From Levilactobacillus tongjiangensis (GTDB lineage Bacteria; Bacillota; Bacilli; Lactobacillales; Lactobacillaceae), in the NCBI RefSeq assembly GCF_003946345.1, contig NZ_RHNY01000006.1, forward strand, positions 1 to 64,000: a stretch of DNA of 64,000 nt, given 5' to 3'. The translations under genes were made by a program, and so were the position numbers. The notes beneath the pieces were generated by a model. That model saw only the letters and a program-made list of their open reading frames with translations. It did no database searches and was not told the DNA's origin. Positions 17,586 to 26,628 of this stretch are shown here, piece by piece (position 1 is the first letter of the stretch; the number at the start of each line of letters is the position of its first letter).

Positions 17586-18269
17586 ATGGCGACAGTGTTG
17601 GCAGACAAAAAGCGACCGATCATTATTGGTGTAACTGGGGGTTCCGGTAGCGGTAAGACAACCGTTAGTCGGGCAATCTTCAATCAATTGATTGGACATT
17701 CAATCATGATTTTACAACAGGATTCGTACTACAATGATCAGTCCGAAATGACCATGGAAGAACGGGCAGCGGTGAACTATGATCATCCCCTGGCCTTCGA
17801 TACGGACCTCTTGATTTCCCAATTGAAGCAACTTTTAGACCGTCAAGCCATTGAGAAACCCGTGTATGATTACACGCTCTCAACGCGTAGTGACAAGACG
17901 ATTCATCAGGAACCACGGGACGTTATCATCTTGGAAGGAATTTTAATTCTGGATGATGAACGGCTGCGGGATCTAATGGACATCAAGGTCTTCGTTGACA
18001 CTGATGATGATATTCGAATCATTCGACGAATCGAACGGGACATGAATGAACGGGGCCGGTCGTTGGAGTCCATTATTCAACAATACCTAGCGACGGTTAA
18101 GCCAACTTACCATCAATTCGTAGAACCAACTAAACGTTACGCCGACTTGATTGTGCCTGAGGGTGGCGAGAACCAAGTTGCCATCGACCTGTTAGTAACC
18201 AAGATTCGGGCAATTCTCGAAGCTAGTGGTAACGAACAAGTTTTTGACAATCCAGATACAACCATATAG
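17586..18269 (+). CDS. udk: Uridine kinase
   Basis: The 227-residue enzyme phosphorylates uridine and cytidine with ATP or GTP in pyrimidine salvage. The P-loop [12 protein letters not shown] is near residue 15, the nucleoside-binding segment is DSYYND...NYDHPLAFD, and [13 protein letters not shown] holds the lid arginines. The ATG at 17586 lacks a spaced ribosome site; AAAGGATGG fits TTG 17598 better, which would give [10 protein letters not shown] and a 223-residue product. It lies directly after mltG. Confidence 0.95.
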   Translation: MATVLADKKRPIIIGVTGGSGSGKTTVSRAIFNQLIGHSIMILQQDSYYNDQSEMTMEERAAVNYDHPLAFDTDLLISQLKQLLDRQAIEKPVYDYTLSTRSDKTIHQEPRDVIILEGILILDDERLRDLMDIKVFVDTDDDIRIIRRIERDMNERGRSLESIIQQYLATVKPTYHQFVEPTKRYADLIVPEGGENQVAIDLLVTKIRAILEASGNEQVFDNPDTTI

Positions 18270-18278
18270 AATAGGACG

Positions 18279-18309
18279 GGTTAGCTGACAAAACGGCTAG
18301 CCTTTTCTA
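18279..18309 (+). terminator. Terminator after udk
   Basis: GGTTAGC (18279-18285) pairs with GCTAGCC (18296-18302), followed by TTTTCT. The stem is short, so termination may be partial. Confidence 0.6.
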
Positions 18310-18375
18310 AATCACAATAAATTTAAGTCGGAGTGAAACTCACGGCATTTAAAAACTGTTAAAGGGGTGGCCAAA

Positions 18376-18852
18376 GTGGCACAAGAAAAAATGTATCCAA
18401 TGACCGAGGAAGGCAAGGAGAAGCTTGAAGCCGAACTCGAAGATTTAAAGATCAATCAACGTCCTAAAGTAATTGACCGGATTAAGATTGCGCGTTCATA
18501 TGGGGACCTTTCAGAAAATTCTGAATACGAGTCAGCTAAGGACGAACAGAGTATGCTAGAAACACGAATCAGCACCGTTGAACGGATGCTTCAATACGCC
18601 CAGATCATTGACAATGGTGGGACTGACAAAGATGAAATCACTGTTGGTAAGAAGGTCGTCTTCAAGGAACTTCCCGATGAAGAACCAGAAGAATACACCA
18701 TCGTTGGGGCAGCTGAAGCCGACCCAATGTCTGGTAAGATCTCTAATGACTCACCCATCGCTAAGGGCCTTCTGGGTCATCGTAAGGGTGAAAAGGTTAC
18801 GTTTGATACTCCGGGTGGCGACATGTCCGTGGAAGTCTTAGACGTTGAATAA
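18376..18852 (+). CDS. greA: Transcription elongation factor GreA
   Basis: A 158-residue factor that binds the RNA polymerase secondary channel and triggers cleavage of backtracked transcripts. The N-terminal coiled coil (about 10-75) carries the catalytic acidic tip in [18 protein letters not shown] (Asp and Glu near 42-45), and the C-terminal FKBP-like domain has [17 protein letters not shown] 18376 gives the standard length and follows AAAGGGGTGG; GTG 18367 overlaps that site. The repeat element at 18903-19096 lies 50 bases downstream, possibly inside the transcript. Confidence 0.95.
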   Translation: MAQEKMYPMTEEGKEKLEAELEDLKINQRPKVIDRIKIARSYGDLSENSEYESAKDEQSMLETRISTVERMLQYAQIIDNGGTDKDEITVGKKVVFKELPDEEPEEYTIVGAAEADPMSGKISNDSPIAKGLLGHRKGEKVTFDTPGGDMSVEVLDVE

Positions 18853-18902
18853 AGTCGTTTAAAACGATACTAATTAAATGCCGAAAGATAAATTAATTGA
18901 TC

Positions 18903-19096
18903 GCACTCCGGAGGCCAGAGATTCCGCCTGCTGTGGGGACGCTTCAGACTGGAATAGCACCAGTCTTCTCGCTCGATTTGAAGCCACGAAGACCCCGTGT
19001 CTCCAAAGTCGCCCGTGGTGTAAGTTGGAAAAATCACCAACTAACACCACAATCACGGCTGGCCGAATCCCTGGCCTCCTCCGGCTTTGATTGTGT
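18903..19096 (+). repeat. Dispersed structured intergenic element, type B, copy 2
   Basis: Closing stem: GGAGGCCAGAGATTCCGCC (18910-18928) with GGCCGAATCCCTGGCCTCC (19061-19079), 16 or more pairs. Stem P2: AGACTGG/CCAGTCT (18946-18966). Central stem P3: TTTGAAGCCACG...CGTGTCTCCAAA (18977-19007). Hairpin P4: GTGGTGTAAGTTGG/CCAACTAACACCAC (19015-19050), with a single internal A-A mismatch. The element lies in the 3' region of greA in the sense direction. Open frames crossing it on both strands (about 70 codons) are by-products of its GC content. Confidence 0.85.
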
Positions 19097-19145
19097 CTTG
19101 GCATGATAGCCCAATGGATTATTAAAATTTATGCAACTAAATTAT

Positions 19146-19198
19146 GGAACGGGTCACCGCTTGCTCAAAAGCTGGCGGTGACCCGTTCCTTTTTTTAA
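19146..19198 (+). terminator. Terminator upstream of the HesB-like gene
   Basis: GGAACGGGTCACCGC (19146-19160) and GCGGTGACCCGTTCC (19175-19189) form a perfect 15-bp stem followed by seven T. It is the first strong stop after greA. Confidence 0.92.
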
Positions 19199-19303
19199 AT
19201 ATTTTTCAATAAAACTCCGGGTAAGCGTGGTGGTGACGGGCTTTGAGCGTTTTACTCGTAATGCACAATTAAATCGTGCATAATACAGTTAGTGAAATGA
19301 TAC

Positions 19304-19333
19304 TTGCAAAATACCCGTTTCTCGTGGTATAAA
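19304..19333 (+). promoter_or_regulatory. Promoter of the HesB-like gene
   Basis: TTGCAA (19304-19309), 18 bases, TATAAA (19328-19333). Confidence 0.55.
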
Positions 19334-19379
19334 TAGAATGAAAACGGATTCATAGTCTGTCTAAGAGGAGTCTTATATT

Positions 19380-19688
19380 ATGAAAATTAAGGTTACTGAT
19401 GCAGCAAGCAAATGGTTTCGGGAAGACATGGGTATGACCGGCCGTGGCGTTCGTTTCTTTGGTAAAGTTTACGGCAAGACCCCGGTTCACGAAGGGTTCT
19501 CACTAGGAATGACGCCTGATGATCATCCCCGCCACCCAGTTGTTGCGGAAAAGAAGGATGATGTGACCTACTATATTACTGAGGGGGATCAATGGTTCTT
19601 CGTGGGCTACGATTTAACGATCGACTACGACGCCAAGACTGATGGTCCCGTCTATCAATACGATGATAATGGTGAACTTGATAAGTAG
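19380..19688 (+). CDS. IscA/HesB-like (YneR-type) protein
   Basis: The 102-residue protein belongs to the iron-sulfur cluster biosynthesis (HesB/IscA) fold by its N-terminal ITDAASKWF-like strand, the RGVRFFGKVYGKTPVHEGFSLG core and the acidic C-terminus. It lacks the three conserved cysteines that bind iron-sulfur clusters in true A-type carriers, as is usual for the YneR-type subgroup of Firmicutes. So a scaffold role is unlikely and the actual function is unknown. It is monocistronic, with its own promoter and terminator. Confidence 0.78.
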   Translation: MKIKVTDAASKWFREDMGMTGRGVRFFGKVYGKTPVHEGFSLGMTPDDHPRHPVVAEKKDDVTYYITEGDQWFFVGYDLTIDYDAKTDGPVYQYDDNGELDK

Positions 19689-19728
19689 TGGCAACAGCTA
19701 GGTGCATCGTTTAAAGGCTTCACAAGTA

Positions 19729-19769
19729 AAAAGGCCATCGCCAATTTCGGCGATGACCTTTATTTTTGT
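19729..19769 (+). terminator. Terminator after the HesB-like gene
   Basis: AAAGGCCATCGCC and GGCGATGACCTTT pair across AATTTC, followed by a T-rich tract. Confidence 0.82.
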
Positions 19770-19854
19770 GGATCGCAGGGTGGCTATCAAATAGTTTTAA
19801 AACTATTCTGCATCCAATGAAACTTTTGGTCTTACGGTGTCTAGCTTAGGAAAC

Positions 19855-22485
19855 TCAATGGCGACGGTGGTAGAGGTACCAACCACCAGTCAAGACGACG
19901 AGTGTTCCTAAACTAATTAGAATACCGACATTCAGGAGGGGTGGCCAGTAGGCGAGAGTCACCGTGTTTTGACCCTTGGGGAGTTTAACCGCGGTGAACA
20001 TCCCGACAGTCTTGACTGTCTTGGCGGTATGACCATTGACGGTCGCGTGCCAACCCTGTGAGTAAGGGATGGAGGTGTTCAGAACTTGGCCCGACTTTTC
20101 ACTCGTTACCGTTCCCTTAAAGTAGCGGCTGGTGTGTTTTGTCAAATGCCAAGGGTGGGTCTTCAGCTGGGTGACCGCTGACTGGAAGCGTTGCGTATCT
20201 AAGCGGTACAGCGTGAAGTTATCTAGCCAGAGGGAGCCTTTCTTGAGCTGAATCGTCAGCTTCATTGGCTTACCCTTGTCATGGTCGGCCGCACTCACCA
20301 TGATGGTGTTGCGGTAGGTCTTGTACTGATTCAGGGTTTTACCATTTAAAACAAAGTTCGCATTGTCAGGGTTCACGGTGGAGCCAAACGTTAGATAATA
20401 GGCGTCATTGTCCTTCGGCACGAACGTCAGCGTAATCTTGGCCGGTTTCAACAGATTCTTCTTTTGCAGAACTGCGCCGGTGATTTTAGTCTGCTGATTA
20501 ATATTTTGGAACGTGACCTGATTGAAGTTTTGGGCCGTGTAAAGTTTCTGATCGGCCGGATTCCCAGTCAGCGCCGCTAACCAGTTAGCCTGGTACTGGG
20601 CGGGGTCGGCTGTCTTATTCTTTAACGTAAGAATTTGGGAACTGGCAACGTAGCCCATTGGTAGGGCGTATGGGTTACGGTAGGTCGTTGCCCAGTGGTC
20701 GGCCCCAATCTTTTGGTAATCCGCTAGGTCGGCAGCGTTGGTCGCGGCCGGTAGCAGACTGCTACCACTGAGGGCACCAGACAATTCTTTTTGTTGGAAG
20801 TAGTATTTCATGTTCAACAGGGAATCAGTGATCAGGGTCCCGTTACTGTATTCAACGAAGCCATCCCCATCGGGGTTCCCAATTTTGCCATAAAAAGTGG
20901 GCGTGGTCTTGGTCAAGACGGATGAGAAGACGCCACCGCCATTGTACCCCGTCTGGAAGGCATCGCCCTTAGTTCGGAGGAAAGTCTTCCCAATTCGATA
21001 GGCGCCAGTGTCCTTCTGCTGGACCTTGGTGACCAATTGCTGGAGTTCATTGGTATAGTTGCCGTATTCGCCTTGTGACACGTAGCTGATGTTATTGAGA
21101 GACATGAAGGCGTTGGCGGAAACTTCGGTCAGACCAATGACGAAGAAGGTCAGTGGGTAGATCCAATGGGTCTTCATGGGCAGGGTCGTTAAGGCGAGGG
21201 CCAGAACGACGAAAAACAAGCCTAAGAGGACCTGGTTCATTTGTAGAAACTTGAAGGATTTCAGGTTAAGTGCTACGTAGGCCCCACCAGCAGCAATCAG
21301 CAGGGTGGCAATGGCAATTGCCAGCCAGCCAGGTTGAAAGTCGTCGGTAAGGGTTCGTGCGGCCAGCCAGATCAGCCAGAAGCTGACAATAAATGAGAAT
21401 CGGTACGGGTACCAAACGGGGAACTGACCGGCGTGCCAGAGTAAATCTAATGGTTGAACGCAGAGGGAGAGGGCCAAGAAAATGGTCAATACCCCGGCGG
21501 TCAATCGGCTACGTAGGCGGACACGACGGTCGCTAAAGAAGAAAATACTTCCTAACAAAGCGATTGCCCCAATGAAGAGGTTTGCGGTTCCACTAGGCAT
21601 TTGGTCGAAATTAAAACTGCCCATGAAGAACTTGGCCAACATCTTGGGTGGAAAAAATTCAAACTTCCATTTAAACGTGGTGACCGTGTACTGGGCCTTA
21701 CTTTGGGCAAGGGACCACCAAGTTGGCAGGAGGATGAATGCGGCCAGTAAACCACTGGCGATTGAGGTCAGGGCAAATTTACCGGTTTGAATCAGTAAAG
21801 TCTTCCAATTGGAAAACCGGTCGACGGCCAGCCAGATAAAGGCCAGAATCATAAAAAGACAGATCATGTAGGCCATATAGTAGTTGACGACCAACATAAT
21901 TGTCAGCCAGACGACGTAGGTTCGCCACTTGCCAGTATGCATCAGGAGATACAGCCCGTAGAAGATCAGGGGCAGCAGGTAGGCCGCGTCCAACCACATG
22001 ATGTTCAATTGATTGGCAATCGACCAACCCATTAGGGCGTAGGCCGTGGCAAAGGTCACCAGCTTGAGTCCTGATTGGGCGGTCGTCTTGTCCAACAGCC
22101 AACCGAAGGCCAATCCCGCCAGGCCGTACTTAAAGACGGTGAGAAAGAAAACGCCGGTAGTCAGGGATGCACCGGGACACAGTAACAGTAGCCAGTTCAG
22201 AGGACTCAGCAGGTAGTAGGCCCAAGTTCCTAGCATCTCACCACCTAAGCCGTTCGCAAACGAGTAGAAGATACTGCTTGGGTCGTGGAGAATCGCCCGT
22301 CGCAGGTAGGCGAAAAAGTCGATATACTGTTGGCCAAGGTCAACGGTTAGTAAACTACTTGATCCGAACGGCGCCATTTGTCGGTAAATAAAATAGGCTG
22401 TCATTAATATGAAGGGTGTGAAGAACGCACCCAATAAAGTTGCTTGGCGTCGGGAAAGGGACCAGCGCCGTTTTTTGTCTTGCAA
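19855..22485 (-). CDS. YfhO-family multispanning membrane protein
   Basis: A very large (876 residues) membrane protein with about a dozen hydrophobic segments in its first 470 residues, a long extracellular region (about 480-840) and a last membrane helix before the basic C-terminus. The start of the luminal fold (LLTVDLGQQYIDFFAYLRR near residue 35) is typical of YfhO/GtrC-like GT-C glycosyltransferases, which add sugars to lipoteichoic or wall teichoic acid in Firmicutes. I place the start at TTG 22485, seven bases after GAGGTGG; the frame reaches TTG 22500, which overlaps that site. It is a single gene. The substrate sugar is not predictable. Confidence 0.88.
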   Translation of the reverse strand: MQDKKRRWSLSRRQATLLGAFFTPFILMTAYFIYRQMAPFGSSSLLTVDLGQQYIDFFAYLRRAILHDPSSIFYSFANGLGGEMLGTWAYYLLSPLNWLLLLCPGASLTTGVFFLTVFKYGLAGLAFGWLLDKTTAQSGLKLVTFATAYALMGWSIANQLNIMWLDAAYLLPLIFYGLYLLMHTGKWRTYVVWLTIMLVVNYYMAYMICLFMILAFIWLAVDRFSNWKTLLIQTGKFALTSIASGLLAAFILLPTWWSLAQSKAQYTVTTFKWKFEFFPPKMLAKFFMGSFNFDQMPSGTANLFIGAIALLGSIFFFSDRRVRLRSRLTAGVLTIFLALSLCVQPLDLLWHAGQFPVWYPYRFSFIVSFWLIWLAARTLTDDFQPGWLAIAIATLLIAAGGAYVALNLKSFKFLQMNQVLLGLFFVVLALALTTLPMKTHWIYPLTFFVIGLTEVSANAFMSLNNISYVSQGEYGNYTNELQQLVTKVQQKDTGAYRIGKTFLRTKGDAFQTGYNGGGVFSSVLTKTTPTFYGKIGNPDGDGFVEYSNGTLITDSLLNMKYYFQQKELSGALSGSSLLPAATNAADLADYQKIGADHWATTYRNPYALPMGYVASSQILTLKNKTADPAQYQANWLAALTGNPADQKLYTAQNFNQVTFQNINQQTKITGAVLQKKNLLKPAKITLTFVPKDNDAYYLTFGSTVNPDNANFVLNGKTLNQYKTYRNTIMVSAADHDKGKPMKLTIQLKKGSLWLDNFTLYRLDTQRFQSAVTQLKTHPWHLTKHTSRYFKGTVTSEKSGQVLNTSIPYSQGWHATVNGHTAKTVKTVGMFTAVKLPKGQNTVTLAYWPPLLNVGILISLGTLVVLTGGWYLYHRRH

Positions 22486-22651
22486 AAAAAGCCACCTCAA
22501 TCTTTAGAAATTATAAAAGTTAACTTGGAGCCTGTACATTTTCCGTTCAGGTCTCTAGAATAGCATAGAATGATTAAATTTCGGTAGTGGGATAGTGGCC
22601 GACGGCGAAGTTTGGTAAAATAGTAACTGTACAATAAGGAGCAGAGCTGTT

Positions 22652-24766
22652 GTGAAGAATTTTTATAATCGCGTTAGTAACCGAAACCAACGGTCTAGTG
22701 GCGGCCCTAGCAAGTCGCAGATTCCGTTCCGGTTAAACTTTCTTTTCTTTATCGTTGCCCTGTTATTTGTGGCGTTGATTGGTCAATTAGCGTACCTACA
22801 AGTGATTTACGGAACGAAGTTCAAGGCGGAGGTCAATCAGACCGATACCACGATTGAAACCACCAACGTGCAACGGGGGATGGTTTATGATTCCAACGGC
22901 AAGGTGCTGGTCGGCAACAAGGCCCACCAAGCCATTTCCTACACGAAGGGTGTCAACGTCTTGTCTACGGACATGTACAAGATTGCCAATCGGTTGGGAA
23001 CGTACTTAACGGTGTCAACCAGTTCGTTAACGCCGCGTCAATCAATCGATTACTACTTAACGGATGTGAATCGATTGAAGGCTGTTGAAAGTAAGCTCTC
23101 CTTTCCCAAAGGGGCAACGGCCACACAGAAGTACGATAAGGCTTTAAGTTATTTGCAGGGTGATTCTTCCTTTAAATTAACTAAGAGTCAAAAGAATGCC
23201 GCGGAAATCTTTGCGAAGATGAGCGGTGCGTACGCTCTGTCAACCACTTACATCAAGGATTCGGGTGTTTCTAGTCAAGAAATTGCCGAAATTGGGGAAC
23301 ACTTATCCGAGATGCCTGGTATCAAGGTTGGGACTAGCTGGTCACGGAATTACCCGAACGGGACGTCGATTCAGTCGATTATCGGGACGGTTTCTTCTGA
23401 AAAGACTGGGCTACCGAGTGACAAGGTCAACGAATTGTTGGCACAAGGCTACTCTCGTAACGACAGTGTCGGACAGTCCTACCTGGAACAGGAGTACGAA
23501 TCTGTTCTGCGGGGAACCAAGGCTGAAAAACAGGTCGAGGTTGCCGGGAACAACACGGTGACCAAGGAAGTTCAGAAGTACGGTGGTCAGAAGGGTGATA
23601 ACCTGCAACTGACGATCAACTCGACCTTCCAAAGTAAGTTGCAGTCGCTCGTCAAATCGGCCGAGTCTGGTGCTGGTGGTAACTCGACTGGGACCTACGC
23701 TGTTGTCATGAATCCGAACACTGGGGCCGTCATTGGGATGGCCGGGGTGGACCGGAATCCATCGACGGGGAAGGTCACCGAGAATGCGTTGGGGACCATT
23801 AACAGTGATATCGTTATGGGGTCTGTCGTCAAGGGGGCCATGGTCTCTGGTGCCTTGATGAAGGGTGTCATTACGCCAACGAATAGTACCTTGACTGATA
23901 TGCCAATCACGGTTGGTGGGGTCAAGAAGGCTTCTTGGTTTAACGCCAATGGTGGCGCTAATATGGCAGTCAACGCAGCTTCAGCCCTGGAAGTTTCTTC
24001 TAACTCCTACATGATGCAATTAGCCATGAAGGAAGCTGGGTTCAAGTACTCATCAGGTGCGGCACTGACTATGAGTTCCAAGGCCTTTGATATTGAACGG
24101 GGTTACTTCAACCAGTTTGGATTAGGTGTTAAGACTGGCATCGATCTTCCAGGTGAAAGCACTGGTTTGAAGGGGTCCAGTTCACGGGCTCACATTGGGA
24201 ACGCACTTGACTTGGCGTACGGGAACTACGATGCCTACACAGTTATGCAAGTTGCCCAATACATGTCGACGGTGGCCAACGGGGGAACCCGGATTGCCCC
24301 ACACGTGGTTCAGTCCATCCGTGGCACCAAGTCTGACGGATCACTCGGGGCTGTCAAGTCCACTGTGACGCCAAAGGTCTTGAACACCATTGGGATGACG
24401 GAATCCGAGAAGAAACTGGTCAAGGAAGGGCTCTATGACGTTGTTCATGGGACCAACACTTACAAGACTGGTGCCGAGTTGGCTTCCATCTCACCAGGCA
24501 TCTCAGCGAAGACTGGGACCGCTCAGACGTATTACAAGGGGAACGAAACGGTTACCTTGAGTCTGGCCTCCTATGCGCCTTCCAACGACCCACAAGTGGT
24601 CGTTGCGTTAGCAATGCCTAACTTGGGAGTCGGTGCCGAAGATAACAACATGAAGTTGGCCAAATCCATCTATGCTGCTTACTGGAAATACGTTCAGTCG
24701 ACCTCGACGTTGACGAACCCAACCAAGGCAACGAAGTCGGGTGCAGCCCAGAACACCAACGGGTAA
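22652..24766 (+). CDS. Class B penicillin-binding protein (PBP2B type)
   Basis: A 704-residue septal or side-wall peptidoglycan transpeptidase. A basic cytosolic tail and one membrane helix (about 27-50) precede the PBP dimer domain (from RGMVYDSNGKVL near 76) and the transpeptidase domain. The active-site triad is present: SVVK (near 394), SSN (near 451) and KTGT (near 617). It starts at GTG 22652 after AAGGAG. It stands alone rather than in the division cluster, so it is likely the second class B enzyme (PbpB2/PBP2b-like); the exact orthologue is uncertain. Confidence 0.92.
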   Translation: MKNFYNRVSNRNQRSSGGPSKSQIPFRLNFLFFIVALLFVALIGQLAYLQVIYGTKFKAEVNQTDTTIETTNVQRGMVYDSNGKVLVGNKAHQAISYTKGVNVLSTDMYKIANRLGTYLTVSTSSLTPRQSIDYYLTDVNRLKAVESKLSFPKGATATQKYDKALSYLQGDSSFKLTKSQKNAAEIFAKMSGAYALSTTYIKDSGVSSQEIAEIGEHLSEMPGIKVGTSWSRNYPNGTSIQSIIGTVSSEKTGLPSDKVNELLAQGYSRNDSVGQSYLEQEYESVLRGTKAEKQVEVAGNNTVTKEVQKYGGQKGDNLQLTINSTFQSKLQSLVKSAESGAGGNSTGTYAVVMNPNTGAVIGMAGVDRNPSTGKVTENALGTINSDIVMGSVVKGAMVSGALMKGVITPTNSTLTDMPITVGGVKKASWFNANGGANMAVNAASALEVSSNSYMMQLAMKEAGFKYSSGAALTMSSKAFDIERGYFNQFGLGVKTGIDLPGESTGLKGSSSRAHIGNALDLAYGNYDAYTVMQVAQYMSTVANGGTRIAPHVVQSIRGTKSDGSLGAVKSTVTPKVLNTIGMTESEKKLVKEGLYDVVHGTNTYKTGAELASISPGISAKTGTAQTYYKGNETVTLSLASYAPSNDPQVVVALAMPNLGVGAEDNNMKLAKSIYAAYWKYVQSTSTLTNPTKATKSGAAQNTNG

Positions 24767-24895
24767 TTTAGCTGTTAAGTATTTTTCCTTAACATATTTG
24801 AGATTATGACTGGTAATTGCCACGGATTAATGGTAATATATTACGAGTTAAGGGCTCTAGCCTGTAATTTTGAATAAGTTGGGAGGTTACCCACA

Positions 24896-25045
24896 ATGCG
24901 TGTACACATCACTTTAGAATGTACAGAATGCCACGAACGCAATTACTTATCCAGCAAGAACCGGCGTAATAACCCGGACCGGGTTGAATTTAAGAAATAC
25001 TGCCCACGTGACCGGAAAGTAACTTTGCATCGTGAAACTAAGTAA
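24896..25045 (+). CDS. rpmG: 50S ribosomal protein L33
   Basis: A 49-residue ribosomal protein, [20 protein letters not shown] at the start and HRETK at the end. It carries CTEC and a single further Cys (KYCPRD), so the second half of the usual CxxC zinc pair is not complete, as in some RpmGB-type copies. The GGGAGG ribosome site is eleven bases upstream. A terminator follows directly. Confidence 0.95.
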   Translation: MRVHITLECTECHERNYLSSKNRRNNPDRVEFKKYCPRDRKVTLHRETK

Positions 25046-25074
25046 GGTACGGGCGAGAGTCCGCACCTTTTTTT
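25046..25074 (+). terminator. Terminator of rpmG
   Basis: GGTACGG and CCGCACC pair imperfectly, followed by seven T. Confidence 0.75.
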
Positions 25075-25103
25075 ATTGAAATTTTTCTACAAGGGGGTAA
25101 ACC

Positions 25104-25655
25104 ATGCCAACAAAATCTGAACTGCGGCAACAAACCATTCAGACCCTGAAGATGATGCCCGATGAGCAACGTCAAGCAGCGTCAGCCGACCTGTATCAAC
25201 AGTTATTCGCCAGTGACTACTGGCAGACAGCCCACACGGTTGCGACGACCGTCAGTGGGGACTTCGAATTGGCGACGCAACCTATTATTGAGCGGGCTCA
25301 CGCTGAAGGCAAGACGATTGCGGTCCCTGAGACGCTGCCTAAGCGACAGATGGCGTTTCACGTTCTCGATGGTCAGACGCAGTTAGCGCGAACGAAATTC
25401 GGCCTGTTAGAGCCAACCAACGGGATGATCGTGGCGCCGGCGGAGTTTGAACTGATCATCGTTCCTGGACTGGTCTTCGCACCGACGGGAGAACGGTTAG
25501 GCTTTGGCGGCGGCTACTATGACCGCTACTTGCCACGGACGACAGGGGCTAAGGTGGCGTTAGCGTTGCCGGCTCAGCAGATCCAACAAGCGAGTTGGCA
25601 GGTGGAACCCTTTGATGTTATCCTAGATGCGGTTTTGAACGCAGCGGTAAAGTAG
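25104..25655 (+). CDS. 5-formyltetrahydrofolate cyclo-ligase
   Basis: The 183-residue enzyme (MTHFS/YgfA/YqgN family) converts 5-formyl-THF to 5,10-methenyl-THF with ATP, returning stored folate to the active pool. Motifs: the N-terminal KSELRQQTIQ helix, IAVPETLPKRQMAFH, and the ATP/Mg-binding GFGGGYYDRYLPR near residue 133. The first of at least four closely spaced genes (rhomboid, yqgQ, glucokinase, rhodanese), a standard Firmicute yqgN-yqgP-yqgQ-glcK order. Confidence 0.93.
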   Translation: MPTKSELRQQTIQTLKMMPDEQRQAASADLYQQLFASDYWQTAHTVATTVSGDFELATQPIIERAHAEGKTIAVPETLPKRQMAFHVLDGQTQLARTKFGLLEPTNGMIVAPAEFELIIVPGLVFAPTGERLGFGGGYYDRYLPRTTGAKVALALPAQQIQQASWQVEPFDVILDAVLNAAVK

Positions 25656-25670
25656 AAAGGAAGCCTGACG

Positions 25671-26351
25671 GTGTCACAAATTAAATATCGATTGCATCGC
25701 TGGAATCAGTATCCGTTCATGACGGTGGGCCTAATTGCCATTATGGTGCTCGTCTACGGTGCCATGACGGTGTCTGGCGGCAGTACGAACGTCAACGTCT
25801 TAATTACTTATGGCGCCAAGGTGAACGCCCTGATTCAACAGGGAGAGTGGTGGCGACTTGCCACCCCAATGTTTTTACACATCGGGTTCACTCACATCCT
25901 AATGAACATGATCACGCTGTACTTCGTCGGGATGCAGATTGAAGCGGCGTTTGGTCATACGAGATTCTTAGTGATGTTCTTAGTTTCTGGCATTGGGGGC
26001 AATATCGCGAGTTTCTGTTTCTCGGACAGCCTTTCTGCCGGTGCTAGTACGGCCATCTTTGGCCTGTTTGGGGCGTTCATGATGCTGGGGGAATCCTTCT
26101 GGCAAAACCCCGTGATCAGTCAACTTGCGCGGACTTTCATGGCCTTTGTGGTGATGAACATTGCCTTTGATGTGTTCACGCCAGGAATCGATCTGGCGGG
26201 GCATATCGGCGGGTTAGCTGTTGGCTTTTTGGTAGCGTATACAGTTGGCGTTCCCAGAATTGGTCGAGTTAGCCCAGTTAAACGTGTCGTGGCAACGGTT
26301 GTTCTGATCGGTGGATTGGTCTGGTTGTATTTACACGGTATGGCCCAGTAA
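25671..26351 (+). CDS. Rhomboid-family intramembrane serine protease (GluP/YqgP type)
   Basis: The 226-residue protein has six membrane segments. The catalytic Ser lies in GASTAIFGLFGAF (near residue 125) and the catalytic His in DLAGHIGGL (near 178); the HIGFTHILMNM segment is the conserved loop-1/TM2 region. It cleaves membrane protein helices; B. subtilis YqgP does so for the Mg transporter MgtE, but the substrate here is unknown. It lacks the large cytosolic and TPR extensions of B. subtilis YqgP. It starts at GTG 25671 after GAAAGGAAG. Confidence 0.93.
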   Translation: MSQIKYRLHRWNQYPFMTVGLIAIMVLVYGAMTVSGGSTNVNVLITYGAKVNALIQQGEWWRLATPMFLHIGFTHILMNMITLYFVGMQIEAAFGHTRFLVMFLVSGIGGNIASFCFSDSLSAGASTAIFGLFGAFMMLGESFWQNPVISQLARTFMAFVVMNIAFDVFTPGIDLAGHIGGLAVGFLVAYTVGVPRIGRVSPVKRVVATVVLIGGLVWLYLHGMAQ

Positions 26352-26393
26352 ACAACGAAAAGTCTCGTGCAATTTTACGGAGGTTGTGGCACA

Positions 26394-26624
26394 ATGAAAA
26401 CGTTATATGATGTCCAGCAGCTACTAAAACAATTCGGAATTTATGTGTACATTGGCAAGCGCCTTTGGGACATTGAGGTCATGGCATTGGAATTGGATCA
26501 CCTCCGGCAAGCCCGCGTGGTGGATGATAAAACCTTTGTTCAGGCTAAGATTGTTTTGACACATGAACACCGCTTAGAGGAACAACGAGCAAAAATTAAA
26601 CACCAATCCATTGGAGGGATTTAG
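26394..26624 (+). CDS. YqgQ-family protein (DUF910)
   Basis: A 76-residue cytosolic helical protein, MKTLYDVQQLLKQFGIYVYI then DIEVMALELDHL, the usual YqgQ pattern. It sits, as in Bacillus, between the rhomboid and glucokinase genes. Function unknown; the fold resembles small nucleic-acid-binding three-helix bundles. The start ATG 26394 follows GGAGGTTGTGGCACA; an in-frame upstream extension of nine codons has no ribosome site. Its stop codon lies five bases before the glucokinase start. Confidence 0.88.
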   Translation: MKTLYDVQQLLKQFGIYVYIGKRLWDIEVMALELDHLRQARVVDDKTFVQAKIVLTHEHRLEEQRAKIKHQSIGGI

Positions 26625-26628
26625 AGTT

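Larger units (their letters stand above)
18853..19379. other. Intergenic region greA to the HesB-like gene
   Basis: The 527 bases hold a type B repeat element (18903-19096), the greA terminator (19146-19197), and the promoter of the next gene (TTGCAA 19304-19309, 18 bases, TATAAA 19328-19333). An inverted repeat ATGCAC-N9-GTGCAT (about 19261-19281) stands upstream of that promoter. Confidence 0.7.

Noticed and set aside
18874-19106. Several 69-76 codon frames on both strands across 18.9-19.1 kb (and similar ones at 62.3-62.55 and 63.0-63.27 kb)
   Set aside because: They coincide exactly with the repeat elements; the frames are not conserved between copies, whereas the base-pairing is.
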